Shown here one piece after another: positions 50,381 through 61,399 of a stretch of 64,000 nt of DNA. A program made the position numbers and the translations under genes. The first letter of the stretch is position 1. Every line of letters begins with the position of its first letter. The notes under the pieces are model-generated. The model ran no database searches, was not told the origin of the DNA, and saw only the letters and a list, made by a program, of their open reading frames with translations. This DNA comes from Owenia fusiformis (Eukaryota > Annelida > Polychaeta > Sabellida > Oweniidae): positions 28,901,223-28,965,222 of the forward strand of contig CAIIXF020000002.1 of the NCBI GenBank assembly GCA_903813345.2. The letters run 5' to 3'.

Positions 50381-50973
50381 GAATGTATGAAGATCTAGAC
50401 CTGAATAAATTATGAGTGGCCATCTTTATTTCTGAAGCAAGGCCAGTTGTGGGAGATAATATTTGATCAAAGATGGGGTCTTGGAAATTTTGCTTGAAAT
50501 TGTCTGTCTGTTTTTTTAGATTCATTCGCTTTTCACTATTTCATAGTCTCGGTTCAATCCCTTATGAACCCCCTCACCCATATATACATTACCTCCATTG
50601 GTTAAGAAGTATATAAAGAAGGTCCAAAGACTTGATGCAATACTACCAATTTCATATGAATCGTAGTTATCTAAAACATGATCTTTAGTTCTGATTTTTC
50701 ATCACGTTTTGTCAATATACAAATGACTTTTATATATAGATAAGTTCACTCTCTCAGTACACGTCCTCTAAATGTAAAATGTTGGAGTTAAAAGGTTTAT
50801 ATTTATCTATTTAATTTGAAGTACGAAAGCAAAAACAAGAGTTCTTAATCAAACACTTTAAATGTATGAAGTCAGGATTTTCGTTTCAGTTTTTAGCCCA
50901 ATACAGTTCAGACCCTCCCCCCACCTCTTTCAATCATTTTTCCACCACTGCTAGAGTGTTTATAATTCCCATG

Positions 50974-51069
50974 TGGTGATTAGAACTTGAATTCCCATGT
51001 GGTGATTAGAACTTGAATTCCCATGTGGTGATTAGAACTTGAATTCCCATGTGGTGATTAGAACTTGAA
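50974..51069 (+). repeat. 26-bp tandem repeat, four copies
   Basis: AATTCCCATGTGGTGATTAG + AACTTG recurs four times with virtually no divergence. Confidence 0.9.
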
Positions 51070-51235
51070 GACTATGCCATCTCTCATGATTATTCTTGAA
51101 GTAATATCTAGATCTTATTTATACTAGCTTTTATTGGTAACAGGACATTTCATATGAAATATCATGAAATAACTGAACATGGTATAAAATAAAAAATAGA
51201 ATAGAATATGAGCAGTCACAGTTACATTCTAGTTA

Positions 51236-51310
51236 CCCTGCGTGCAGAGTCTAGTTAAACTACAGACGAAGCTCTCTTTTAAGAAGTGAAGTCAAACAAA
51301 TGCAAAGGGC
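51236..51310. repeat. Second copy of the GAAGCTCTCTTTTAAGAAGT repeat
   Basis: It shares more than 60 bp with 50305-50380, with a small insertion (ACTACAGA) after TCTAGTTAA. Spacing and orientation show a dispersed rather than tandem repeat. Confidence 0.6.
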
Positions 51311-51945
51311 ACATTCTAGTCAAAGTAATTTATACTGGTGTGGTATTAGGTCTATTTACTCCTGTGTATATTGTATTTACAATCTCGGTGCCTTTGAACT
51401 TTACTAGACTTGAAAAACTACAAAAGTAACCTAAAAATGTCAAGATACTTTATCTGTTTCACCTTCCCTCCTACAAAATATTTCTCTCTAATCACACTTA
51501 ATTTTGTTCTCAATAAATTTTATCTAAATAGCCTTAGTATATTTTGAATGTCACCAACTAACTTATCATTTCAATTCTGTTCTATTTGAAGTCTCTACGA
51601 AATTAATCCCCTAGTTTCTAATTTATAGAGGAAATTATTATCTCAATGCTGGAGACTTATATTTTGTGAGGTATTGGATTGCCTACATACTGTATACTCA
51701 GCTATGTTTTAAGCAATTGTAAGACCTTGAGATCAAACATGAAATACTTGTCTCAACTTTTTATTAAAATATTGTCTTTTCATGCTGACTTTGCTCTATT
51801 TCTCAAGTATTTGACATCCTTTTTATAAATCGAGAGGGTTGATTATGTGTGTGTTTCTTTTGCTTTACTCCAACTTTAAAATTCTATTCTTTTTCTTGCA
51901 ATTCTATTTATATCTGTCTGCCTGTTATATAAACAGTAAGGGAGA

Positions 51946-52202
51946 TGCTCAGTTCAAAAACTGTTGATATTTAATTTTGCTCAGTTCAAAAACTGTTGAT
52001 ATTTAATTTTGCTCAGTTCAAAAACTGTTGATATTTAATTTTGGTCGGTTCAAAAACTGTTAATATTTAATTTTGCTTGGTTCAAAAACTGTTGATGTTT
52101 AATTTTGCTTGGTTCAAAAACTGTTGATATTTAATTTTGCTCAGTTCAAAAACTGTTGATATTTAATTTTGCTCAGTTCAAAAACTGTTGATATATAATT
52201 TT
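51946..52202 (+). repeat. 32-bp tandem repeat, eight copies
   Basis: TTTTGCTCAGTTCAAAAACT + GTTGATATTTAA is repeated eight times. Copies 3-5 carry GGTCGG, GCTTGG and similar variants. Confidence 0.9.
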
Positions 52203-52580
52203 GAGTGATGAAAAATTAATTTTAGTTGTCAAAAAGATTTGCAGAAAGAGAAATTGTGAATTTTGCTAAATTTTTCTCTTACAATTTTCGGTTATGAGCG
52301 TAATCTTGGTCCTCAACGTGTCAACGGCAAAATCTATTTCGATCATAGCTGTATCCTTAATGCAATCACGTATATCTGTGGTAATTGTAGAGACACACAA
52401 GAGTGTTATAGTTACTGAACAAGGACTGATCATGCTCTGAATCAATAGGCAGAGAAAAATAAAAAAGCAAGAACTTTATTAGTATGATACAGAAAATGCA
52501 AGGAACAGGCATGATTACAGTAGTTCACAGCTTGCATCTCCATTCCCCAATGCATTAATAGTAACTATAAATGTAAATCT

Positions 52581-52643
52581 GGTCAACCCATACCCAAGAC
52601 AACTCAAAAGTTTCTCTCGAGTTGTCTTGGGTACGAGTTGACT
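52581..52643. repeat. Short strong hairpin
   Basis: CCCAAGACAACTC and GAGTTGTCTTGGG pair perfectly inside slightly longer arms (25 bp, three mismatches) with a 13-base loop. Confidence 0.75.
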
Positions 52644-53718
52644 AGGCCTAGGAAGCACTATAAAGAGAATCCTATATAGAAATGTATGTAGACATAAGGG
52701 AGATGGACCTAAAGTAAAAAGACATTTCTGAGACAGGAAATGAGATCAATGCTGATGTGGGTGTCGCACTGAGACTTGAAGTGATTGAATCTATTAAAAG
52801 CAACCCTGCAAATACATATCAATATATTGCTCGTTGAATTTCTAGTTATAAGCGTGTGTGGGTGTCAACAGAGGTGTTTATTAGATAAGTTATATGTACA
52901 TATGTATTGATAAGGTATTCTCTATACAACCACTTTCATGTTTACTTATCTTAAGGTACAGCCCAAAACTTAATAAACTAAGATAATCTTCCTTTCAATT
53001 AGATGTGTCAATTTCTTTAATTTGCCCTTGTAATCCTCCTCCCCTTCCCTTGTTTTGCTCTGCTTGAATCTGAGCCATTATCATCCCATGTATATTCCTT
53101 GTACTGATTTTTAGACTAGTTCCTAATCATAAGCCATATGTGCTGTATCTAAATTAAATTCGGCTTAATTTCTACCTTGAACTCCCAATTTCCAAAAGAT
53201 AACGTTGAATATCTTTCTTTAATTTAAACAAGTGGATTTATTGAAGATTTCAGTCTTTGAGCATGTAAAATTAAGTCAAATGTTGATTTAGAAAGGTATA
53301 AGCTTAACAGACATGATGTTAAAACTCTGATTTGTATAAAAATGCTAGAAAATCGTTTTCCTCTCCATTTGGTTTAAAAACATACAATACCCAAAAAGTT
53401 ATAAACACAAAGATGCTATATAAAGGTTAATTGGGCTCTAGGCTATCAGTACAAGGTCTGGCGACCGCATCTAAAATTTCCGTAATGAACTCTAATTTCA
53501 TTGATTTTTGTCTTACTTGTTCAAACAAAGATCCTACAATTTTATATAATCAAGATTCTTTTTCATGCTCATAAACGTTATAACTCAGTTATTTTATGTG
53601 CAATCAAATTTATATTGGTTAACTGAAGAATGAAACTAGTCAATTATTCCTCAATGTAAATGATGTTATTATTTTGGGAAAGTGCAGCGAACTGTTCTCT
53701 GTTCTGTTTTACGCCAAT

Positions 53719-53784
53719 AAAGGAGTGGTATCGATATGGAGAACTGAATTCAACAACAGTTTGCCATATCGATACCCATCCTTT
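53719..53784. repeat. Short hairpin
   Basis: AAAGGAGTGGTATCGATATG on the left is matched by CATATCGATACCCATCCTTT on the right with one mismatch and a 24-base loop. Confidence 0.75.
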
Positions 53785-54454
53785 GATAAAATTCAGAGTT
53801 TAAGTTAACAATGATAAATTTAAAAGGCCGGATGCTTAATTGATTAATTTATCATCTAAGTGCAGAAACAGAAAACTAAAGTAATGTTCATTAGCTTATT
53901 TTTGCCCTTGTTAAATGTCACGAAAATATTTTGTTTCCTGCCATTTTTCTCTTTATAATTAATTTATAAGGTTTTAATTATATTAAATTATTACAGACTA
54001 TATTCCTGTTTATTTTATTCCTTGCTTGTTCCACTTGATTTCTCTCTCTTTTTCATTTCATATATGATCCTTGTGAGATTTTATGAATAGGAACCTTTAA
54101 ATGTTGTGTCACAGTATATAAGTGAAAAAAAGAAAAATGAATTTACTAAAAAAAACTATAAAGCACTATATATTTAAGAAACATAATCAATTTGTTTATT
54201 GTATACATTGAGCCTTACAAATAGCACATATTTCATGCATATTTTGCAAAAAAAGACTGAAATCTGAGATATTTTTGATGAAATTGTGATATATGATGGC
54301 ATGTGTAGCTTAAAAGGCCTGTGGTAAGAATATATCCTGACGAGTGACATGTACTACATTACTATATACAGAATTAGCGTAATTTGTACAACAGTAAATC
54401 TAGAAATTTTACTGGTGTTTTCTTTAGGTCCCATTTTTTTAATCTGCCATCGAC

Positions 54455-54820
54455 TACCATATTGAGAAACCTTGAACTGTGAACACCTGCAATTCGAAAC
54501 ACTTTAGGTCAGTCTCAGTAGTGTTCGAATTAGACAGGTTTTTACTGTACTTTTGAGGTTTTTAGTCACATCAATTTCAAAAGCAATGAAATAGTATGAA
54601 GTACTCAAATGGGTATGATACTTTTAGCCAACTTGTTTTATCATCGAAGTATCCTAAAATAATCATTCATTAACATACACTACAGTAAAACCTGTCTATC
54701 AGATGACCTCTCTTATTGAAATACCTCTTAATGTGAACACTTTTCGCTGTCCCAATTGATTTTGAATTCCCTCTGACCAGTATGTTAAAACCCTTGAAAT
54801 GTGAATCACTGCTATCTCAG
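54455..54820. mobile_element. Two adjacent family A fragments
   Basis: The first ends GACAGGTTTTTACTGTA at 54549. The second begins TACAGTAAAACCTGTCTATC at 54681 and carries TAATGTGAACACTTTTCGC. Their far ends are incomplete. Confidence 0.6.
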
Positions 54821-54860
54821 TGGCAGTCAGCTTCAGATCTAATGTATTTTGGAAATTATT

Positions 54861-55009
54861 ATGTCACCACCACAATTAGTAATGTTGTTATAGTCTCAAA
54901 CTTTTTTTGTGGTTGGTGTTCGGTGTCCAGCATTCGACAGTTAGCATTCAGAGTTTGGCATCTGTAACAAATGGCAGGTGGTGGCATTTTGCATATTAAT
55001 GCCTTGTCA
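54861..55009. mobile_element. Family B element
   Basis: It has ATGTCACCACCACAATTAGT, TCTCAAACTTTTTTTGTGG, CATCTGTAACAAATGGCAGG and GCATATTAATGCCTTGTC. Confidence 0.6.
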
Positions 55010-55379
55010 CTTATTTCTTTGGAGCCTGAAGAGAATCTTTTATCCAGATCAACCTTGGTGCCTGTTTATTGAAGCTATTTATCTCATTAAAACAGTATAT
55101 TTTTGGGAATATTTTGATACTGTTAGCTAGCAATTAGCCTTACTTCACCGGAATGAGATAAAAAACAATTATCTTAATTGAAAGAATCAATTATTTCAGA
55201 TATTTGAATTGACAGAATAATTAGTGAAAGAATGCAATTCTACAAATCAAATGTCAGGAGCCAGTTGTAAACTGATAATTTAGGTAGGCAGAATAGAATG
55301 AGTCATGCCTAATTAAGGTGGCACCATGGCATTATTCACTCATCCTCTCTTTAAGCAATTAAAGGGAGCATCACATAAC

Positions 55380-55640
55380 ATGGTCAGATCAAGGATCGGT
55401 TAATTTAGATCATTTAAGATGTGATCATACCATAGTAAAGTCAATTTAAGATGAATTAACTTAAAGTCACAATAAGGGTCAATTAATTTAAGATCAATTA
55501 ACTTATGATAAGGTTGCATATGACCATAGGAAGAATCAGTTAATTTAAGATCAATCTACTTAAGATCATAGCAAAGATCAATTAATTTAAGATCAATTAA
55601 CTTATGATCCATTACATAAGATCATAGCAAGAATCAATTA
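55380..55640. repeat. Degenerate AGATCAATTAACTTA repeats
   Basis: GATCAATTAA, TTAATTTAAGATCA and AACTTAAGATC words recur in both relative orders with CATAGCAA/AGGAAGAATCA spacers. This is an old, mixed-period array. Confidence 0.65.
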
Positions 55641-56110
55641 GATGAGAGGATAATACTAGGGACTAGTCATAAACACAGGATTATGGCTGGAACTGACCTA
55701 AGATATTGCCCTTTTCCCCATATATGTAAAATTGTTAAAGTCCTTTAGATGAAATTAGACCTTATAACAAGAATCAATTAGTATAGAATGTAAAGAGCAA
55801 TTATGAATGTGATAAAGAGATCATATATACAGTCTGTTCCACAGCTACAAAACGATACATAAGATCATGATACCAATACTTGATTAGTTAGTCATATATT
55901 TGGGACTTTGTACAGTACTGTAGTTTCGATTATATTCATATTACCCAAGAGGTTTTCATTTGAGAGAGTGTCCTAATAGGAATATGATACTCTGTCATGA
56001 AATCATTCCATTCTATCCTACTCAAATTGGATGTTATCAAATATATCAAAAGATGATTTTCTGTTTAGAGAAATACCAAGAGATTAAGGTGTTCCTGTTA
56101 TATTTAGAGG

Positions 56111-56221
56111 TTATGTCACTATGACGTGAAATATGCCTGAGTTCTCCCAATATAGGCCGACCTTGGGAGGCTCTATATTTGGGCAAGAACGAAGGCATAT
56201 TTCACGTCATAGTGACATAAC
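56111..56221. repeat. Hairpin with perfect 29-bp arms
   Basis: GTTATGTCACTATGACGTGA at 56111 continues for 29 bases and is exactly mirrored at 56193-56221. The interior pairs further (GTTCTCCCAATATAG against CTATATTTGGGCAAGAAC), so nearly the whole 111 bp can fold. Confidence 0.88.
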
Positions 56222-56429
56222 TGATGTATTACATGCCTTTGTTCCCATAGTTACTTTGTATCAATGGCGTGACGTCATGATATTATCATGGTTATTAAAG
56301 AAATCTAATATCAAAACGAGGTAAGCGGGCTATATCGGGGTAATCGGGCAATATCGGTGGATATAGCTCGCTAACTTTCCCATTGGCTTCCATACAAATG
56401 CTTCGCTAGGTATGTAATACATGTGTTTA

Positions 56430-56740
56430 TTTTGAGTTGTTCATAGTATACTGGTGTTTATGTCATGAAGGTGTTCATATTAAAGAGGTGTTTATATATA
56501 TTGTGACATATGATATGGTGCTCATATTATAGAGGTGTTTGTACCATACAGGTGTTTATATTAAAGAAGTGTTCATATACTGTGACATATTATGTGGTGT
56601 TCATATTATATAGGTGTTTATATCATACATGTGTTCATATTATATAGGTGTTTATATCATACATGTGTTCATATTAAAGATGTGTTTCTCTTAAGAGGTG
56701 TTCACATATACTGACATATAATATAGTGCTCATATTATAC
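56430..56740. repeat. Degenerate GTGTTCATATTATATAG repeat
   Basis: AGGTGTTTATATCATACATG and GTGTTCATATTA units alternate over about 300 bp. The GTGTTCA word is the reverse complement of the family A core, so this may be another array grown from a family A element. Confidence 0.65.
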
Positions 56741-56909
56741 TTTTGTTACAAACACCCTGTATAACAATTATAACGTGCCTTTTTTTATATTTAATAAGAC
56801 TTCAAAGGCACCTGGTAAACGTAATATATTTTTTAAAATTGACAGCAAACAGGTGCCTGGTTTTTAGCTCATCATTATTATTTATTAAAATCATATTAGC
56901 CCGCTTATG

Positions 56910-57103
56910 GGAGGCATCAAGTACTATATCGGATAGAAAACTAAATAAATCTAGTTAGGGGGGGGGGGGTCAAACCCATTTCAGTTTGCTATCCACCAAA
57001 TTTCTACATTTCAAAGTTTTTGGCAATTTTGACTCAGAATGCCTTCAGAGTCAAAACTAGATTTATTTAGTTTCAGATCTGACATCGAACTTTTGATGCC
57101 TCC
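56910..57103. mobile_element. MITE with about 47-bp inverted ends and G-run
   Basis: Left arm GGAGGCATCAAGTACTATAT (56910-56956) and right arm 57055-57103 are imperfect reverse complements; both include AACTAAATAAATCTAGTT. The centre holds a G-run followed by TCAAACCC and GGCAATTTTGACTC. Confidence 0.75.
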
Positions 57104-58264
57104 CCTTACTCCAGTATTATTCTTATAGAATGCAATATCTCGGCATTCTTTATCATAAATCCCCATATAGATATTATTACATTATGCCTGGTAGATAGAC
57201 TATCTATTCCACATAAACGTGATCTTTGATATTAAATTATGATTAATTTGACACTTATATGATAAAACTGGGGATTGTCTGCCCCTGTATGTGACCACCA
57301 TGGTCTGCTGCCTACTTAAACTTACTAATCAATCAGGTTTTTCTTTCAATTCTGGGTTACTCTGTGCATTTGAGTGTCTGTGTCGTGGATTTCCAAGGTC
57401 TTCAATTTTGTATGATTAAGAAAGTATGAAGTGTTCGTCAATTTCTATTTATTTATTAAACCGTCACCATATCATTGGGTATTGCATTAGGCACAGTCAT
57501 TTAAACTCTAGTAATCTTTCCCATTTTTCTTAGACTACCTTATATTGGTGAACCAGTTTAAGCCTTACTACCATTTGCATTTTAGAACATTACCTCTCTG
57601 TATAGTTTGATTGCTTATTGGCTGCAATCTATGACTTTGAATAAGCGTAGGAATGAGCTTGTTTGTCAGAGGAATGACTAAGTCGAGACGATACCCTATT
57701 AATGTTATATCACGCTAGTTACAGTTTAACATCGATGAAATAGAAAGAAAAAGAGAGACATATTGCGTAAGGTATAACAAGCATGAAATGAGATCAGGAA
57801 ATGGATCAATGTAAAAATATGCAATTTATTGAAATCTAGAGAGTGAAAACCTGTGAAATTCAGATGAATAAGGGGGAGTTTATTTGAAAGGTGGTGTGGG
57901 AAAGAGTCCTTGATTAGCAACCAACGCTGACATCTGTAATATAATCAGATGAAATAGAACATTAACTCAGCATTATTAAACACTTTCTTCGGGATTGTTT
58001 CCTCTGTTTTTATGTTGATAGAAGCTTTGATGAATTGTCTATGGCTCATTGACTATGCGCACATTTCGCATATGCAATAGCATCGTACGTCATATATTGT
58101 CCTCGTTTAAAACAAGAATGGGCATAGTGTAGAACCCTCTGGCAACTTAAAAACGTACAGAAATTGATCGTGAGAGATACCGCCTTCTATTGGCTTCCAT
58201 TTTAATTGAAATACAAAAAGATCTGATGAGTAACAGAATACAAGAAAAATACAATATCAGACAA

Positions 58265-58340
58265 AGTCAAGTAGGTGTGGTTTGCGATAAGGCTTTAATG
58301 ACATTTTGGTTGCGATAAGGCTTTAATGACATTTTGGTCA
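58265..58340 (+). repeat. 28-bp direct duplication
   Basis: GGTTGCGATAAGGCTTTAAT + GACATTTT occurs twice in immediate succession. Confidence 0.8.
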
Positions 58341-58694
58341 CATATGTTTGTGAAGTTGTAAGCCATTATGCTGTCAGAATATATATAACGTAAAAGCTTA
58401 CACCAGACTGCTTGTCAGAATGTGAATTTTTACGATGATCATTTTTTATGATGAAAAATATATGTATGCGTGATAATGAGAAAAAATTAATCATAAAAAT
58501 AATAATTAATCTTGTTTGAAAAGTGCAGGTTTAGAATTTCATATAAATGTTTTTGTGTCATTTTTGCTACAGCTTGTACCAAAGCACTATTTGTCTTAGT
58601 ATCAGCTTTTTAAAGTCACGGTGACCAAGATGTACTAAAGTGCCAAAAGAATAAGTATAACGGTTTAGCTTAATATGTTTATGAATATACTTAT

Positions 58695-58790
58695 TGGAAA
58701 GCATCATGATAAACCAAGCTCATTCTTTCTCAGCAATGTGATATGCCTGGTCGAACAGAAAGATGCAATGAGTGTCAGAATGATTGGAAA
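58695..58790 (+). mobile_element. Family C element
   Basis: ATCATGATAAACCAAGCTCA, TTTCTCAGCAATG and GAACAGAAAGATGCAATGAG then TGTCAGAATGATT. Confidence 0.6.
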
Positions 58791-59157
58791 GAGTAATTCA
58801 AACAATTACACCAATAGAAGCTTGTATCCAGTAATAAAATTTCTAGAAATCTCGCTCCTCTTTCACACTTAGTCATTCTTACATATGTTGTCGAATAAAC
58901 TTACATAAGTGACGCAATGTAACTGATAAAGATATTTCAAAAAGGTTCCTGCTTTAACAATAGCAAGTGGGTAGGTTGATGCAAGAAATGATTTAAAATG
59001 GGTCAAGTATGATATCGAATTGTTGATTAGTTTCAGACTCAATTCATCAAAACATTCTCTTAATTTTATGTCTCTCCAAAATTGACTAGTGTTGAAATTT
59101 CTTGCATTTCATGTAGATTTCTATGTAAACTGCATGTAATAATAATAAATAATATAG

Positions 59158-59311
59158 GAACATCCCTCCAATCTAAACACCTCAATATGAACACTTTTTT
59201 TCTTATTTTTCATTAACTTGTATATTAAGAAACCTTGAAATGTGAACACCTGCTAATCTGAACACTTTTGGTCCTTCCTAATGACATTCAGATAAGACAA
59301 GTTTTAATTCT
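59158..59311. mobile_element. Family A fragment
   Basis: It has AACATCCCTCCAATCTAAAC, ACCTCAATATGAACACTTTT, ACCTGCTAATCTGAACACTT and AAGACAAGTTTTAATTC, with both termini worn. Confidence 0.55.
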
Positions 59312-59345
59312 CTTTATTCATTACTGATTCCATTTTATTGCATAA

Positions 59346-59655
59346 CATATTGTCATAGTCTCCAACCTTTTGGTGGACTGTGTTTGGACGGTGGTGCTCA
59401 AAGTTCAGGATCTGTAACAAAAGGCAGGTGGTGACATTTTGCATGTTAATGTCTCTTTCTATTGTTTTGCATAAAGAGATGGCCAGCGTGAGATTGTGTT
59501 ATGAAGAAAGCTATAAGATAAATCAGTTCAAATGTAACAAATGGCATGTGGTGACATTTTGCATGTTAATGCCTCTTTCTATTGTTTTGCATAAAGAGAT
59601 GGCCAACGTGAGATTGTATCATGAAGAAAGCCGTAAGATTAATCAATTCAGATGA
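59346..59655 (+). repeat. Family B end with a 120-bp tandem duplication
   Basis: After a family B middle (GTCTCCAACCTTTTGGTG), the segment starting GTAACAAAAGGCAGGTGGTG at 59414 recurs from 59534 at a 120-bp spacing. Both copies include CTCTTTCTATTGTTTTGCAT and AAAGAGATGGCCA. As 120 is divisible by three, an open frame spans both copies (59380-59655). It has no Met-supported protein character and is probably incidental. Confidence 0.65.
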
Positions 59656-60329
59656 TAAAGTATCTTGGGAGATGCCCAAATGATCAATAACCCTAATGAA
59701 ATATCATGTCAAATAGGGTCATTCATGGTGCTCAGCACTAATAAGATGGTTCCAGCTTATAATTGGGTAAGACTGGCAGAAAGTATCAAAGGACAGGAGT
59801 TGAATAAAACAAGGGCATATTCAATATTATTCATATATGTATCATTCAAAGTTGAAATGGTAAATTTCAAATGAATATTTAATTTTGCTTGTTAAACCTG
59901 TTACTTTTTGCAGATTTCGTCTTGACATCTTTAAAAGTGAGCTTCGCCTACACTCTATTGATTTCACCATTGCAGTCATCTCAACTGATTCAATCAAAAA
60001 TGCCCTCACTCTGCTGCATCCAATTAGAATGTTAGTTTAATGAGGTCACGGAGATCAGTTATCCCTCAGAGGGAAGAATATTATTGATATTTTGTGGGTT
60101 GCAGGGTATAACATGGTAGACAAAAATAAACAATTTTGAGACGAACTATCCTAAGTCAGCTATTTCAGTACCAATATAAAAGAGGAAACAAAATATCTCA
60201 AAGCATAAGTTTTGATTAGGTAGACAATCACATGCCTGAAAATCAATCATTCATTGTTTCATTTTTATGGTGATATTCCGTTATAATATTAGTGTGTCGA
60301 TTCTCAGGGATGTAGCTTTTTATATATAG

Positions 60330-60520
60330 AATATTGTATGACATGAATTGTCAACATTTGTTAATGTTTATTATGCGATATGCTTATATGATGTCATAAA
60401 CTGTCGACACTTGTTTTCTACAATGATTCAAAAATATTATATGACGTCAGTAATTGCCGACACTATTTCGGCAAGATGATGCAAGAATGCAATATGACAT
60501 CATAAATTCTCGAGCTAATG
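60330..60520. repeat. Degenerate repeat with ATATGACGTCAT words
   Basis: TATGACATGAATTGTCAACA, ATGATGTCATAAACTGTCGA, ATGACGTCAGTAATTGCCGA and ATGACATCATAAATTCTCGA recur at roughly 50-bp spacing. The copy at 60442-60449 is an exact TGACGTCA, the CREB/ATF core. Confidence 0.6.
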
Positions 60521-61399
60521 CTCATTAGTATTATCAATTCAAGAAAACATGGATGGAGATCTGAGTAATGAATATGTCTGCTAAAGCTGCCATATTATAG
60601 TGAGATAACTTGTTACAGAGCAAGACTCATAACTCAAGAGGTATAGGTAAATGACTGTAGCTGATAAGTAATGAAATAAGTCATGATGGGCTTACTAACC
60701 CTTGCATTCATTAAACTTCACTTCTTAAAAGAGAGTTTCGTCCGTCTTCACTCTTTCAGTTAACAATAAATATCTGAACTCAACGAGCCAGAGTTCATCG
60801 TCGAAATACAGATGACTTTCTTTTATGCTCATTTCCTCTTACTTAATCCAGAGTAGTTTGATATATAGCGCAAAAGTACAAGGAAAGTACTGGGATCAAC
60901 TAGTGCCAAGCGGTAGAATAAAAATGTAAACAACATCCTAGGCTGATTCTTTTCAATTAACCAGAGACTGTCAAAATCTTCGAAATCTCAAAAGGTTTAT
61001 GTCATTTTAACCTTCACTTTTAGATCTTTCTGAATGTAGTGTATGTTTATATTTGACATATCTCTACATTTAGCCCTGAGGTTAGCAGTGTATGTAATTG
61101 GATAAAGCTCTTTTATAAGAAGCAAAATCGATGGATTATGAGGGTAGTAAATTGGTTACTTCTCTTTAAACTTTATATGTTAACATCTTATCTCATACCC
61201 CAATGCAGAGTCTAGTTATTTTAGAAAACAAGGTTAAACAAACCAAAGAGTTGTATATATCTCTCATTTTTCAAAAGATGTAAAAATCTTCCTCAAGATG
61301 ATATTCAAGATACTAATTATATGCGTGGTATAAAGGATAATCACTTTAGATTATACACATGAATGGCTAATGGTATAATATTTAATTAAATGCCGCAAT

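Noticed and set aside
59380-59874. Two consecutive open frames of 91 and 69 codons
   Set aside because: The first merely follows a 120-bp in-frame duplication of a repeat element and the second has no recognisable motif or splice sites.
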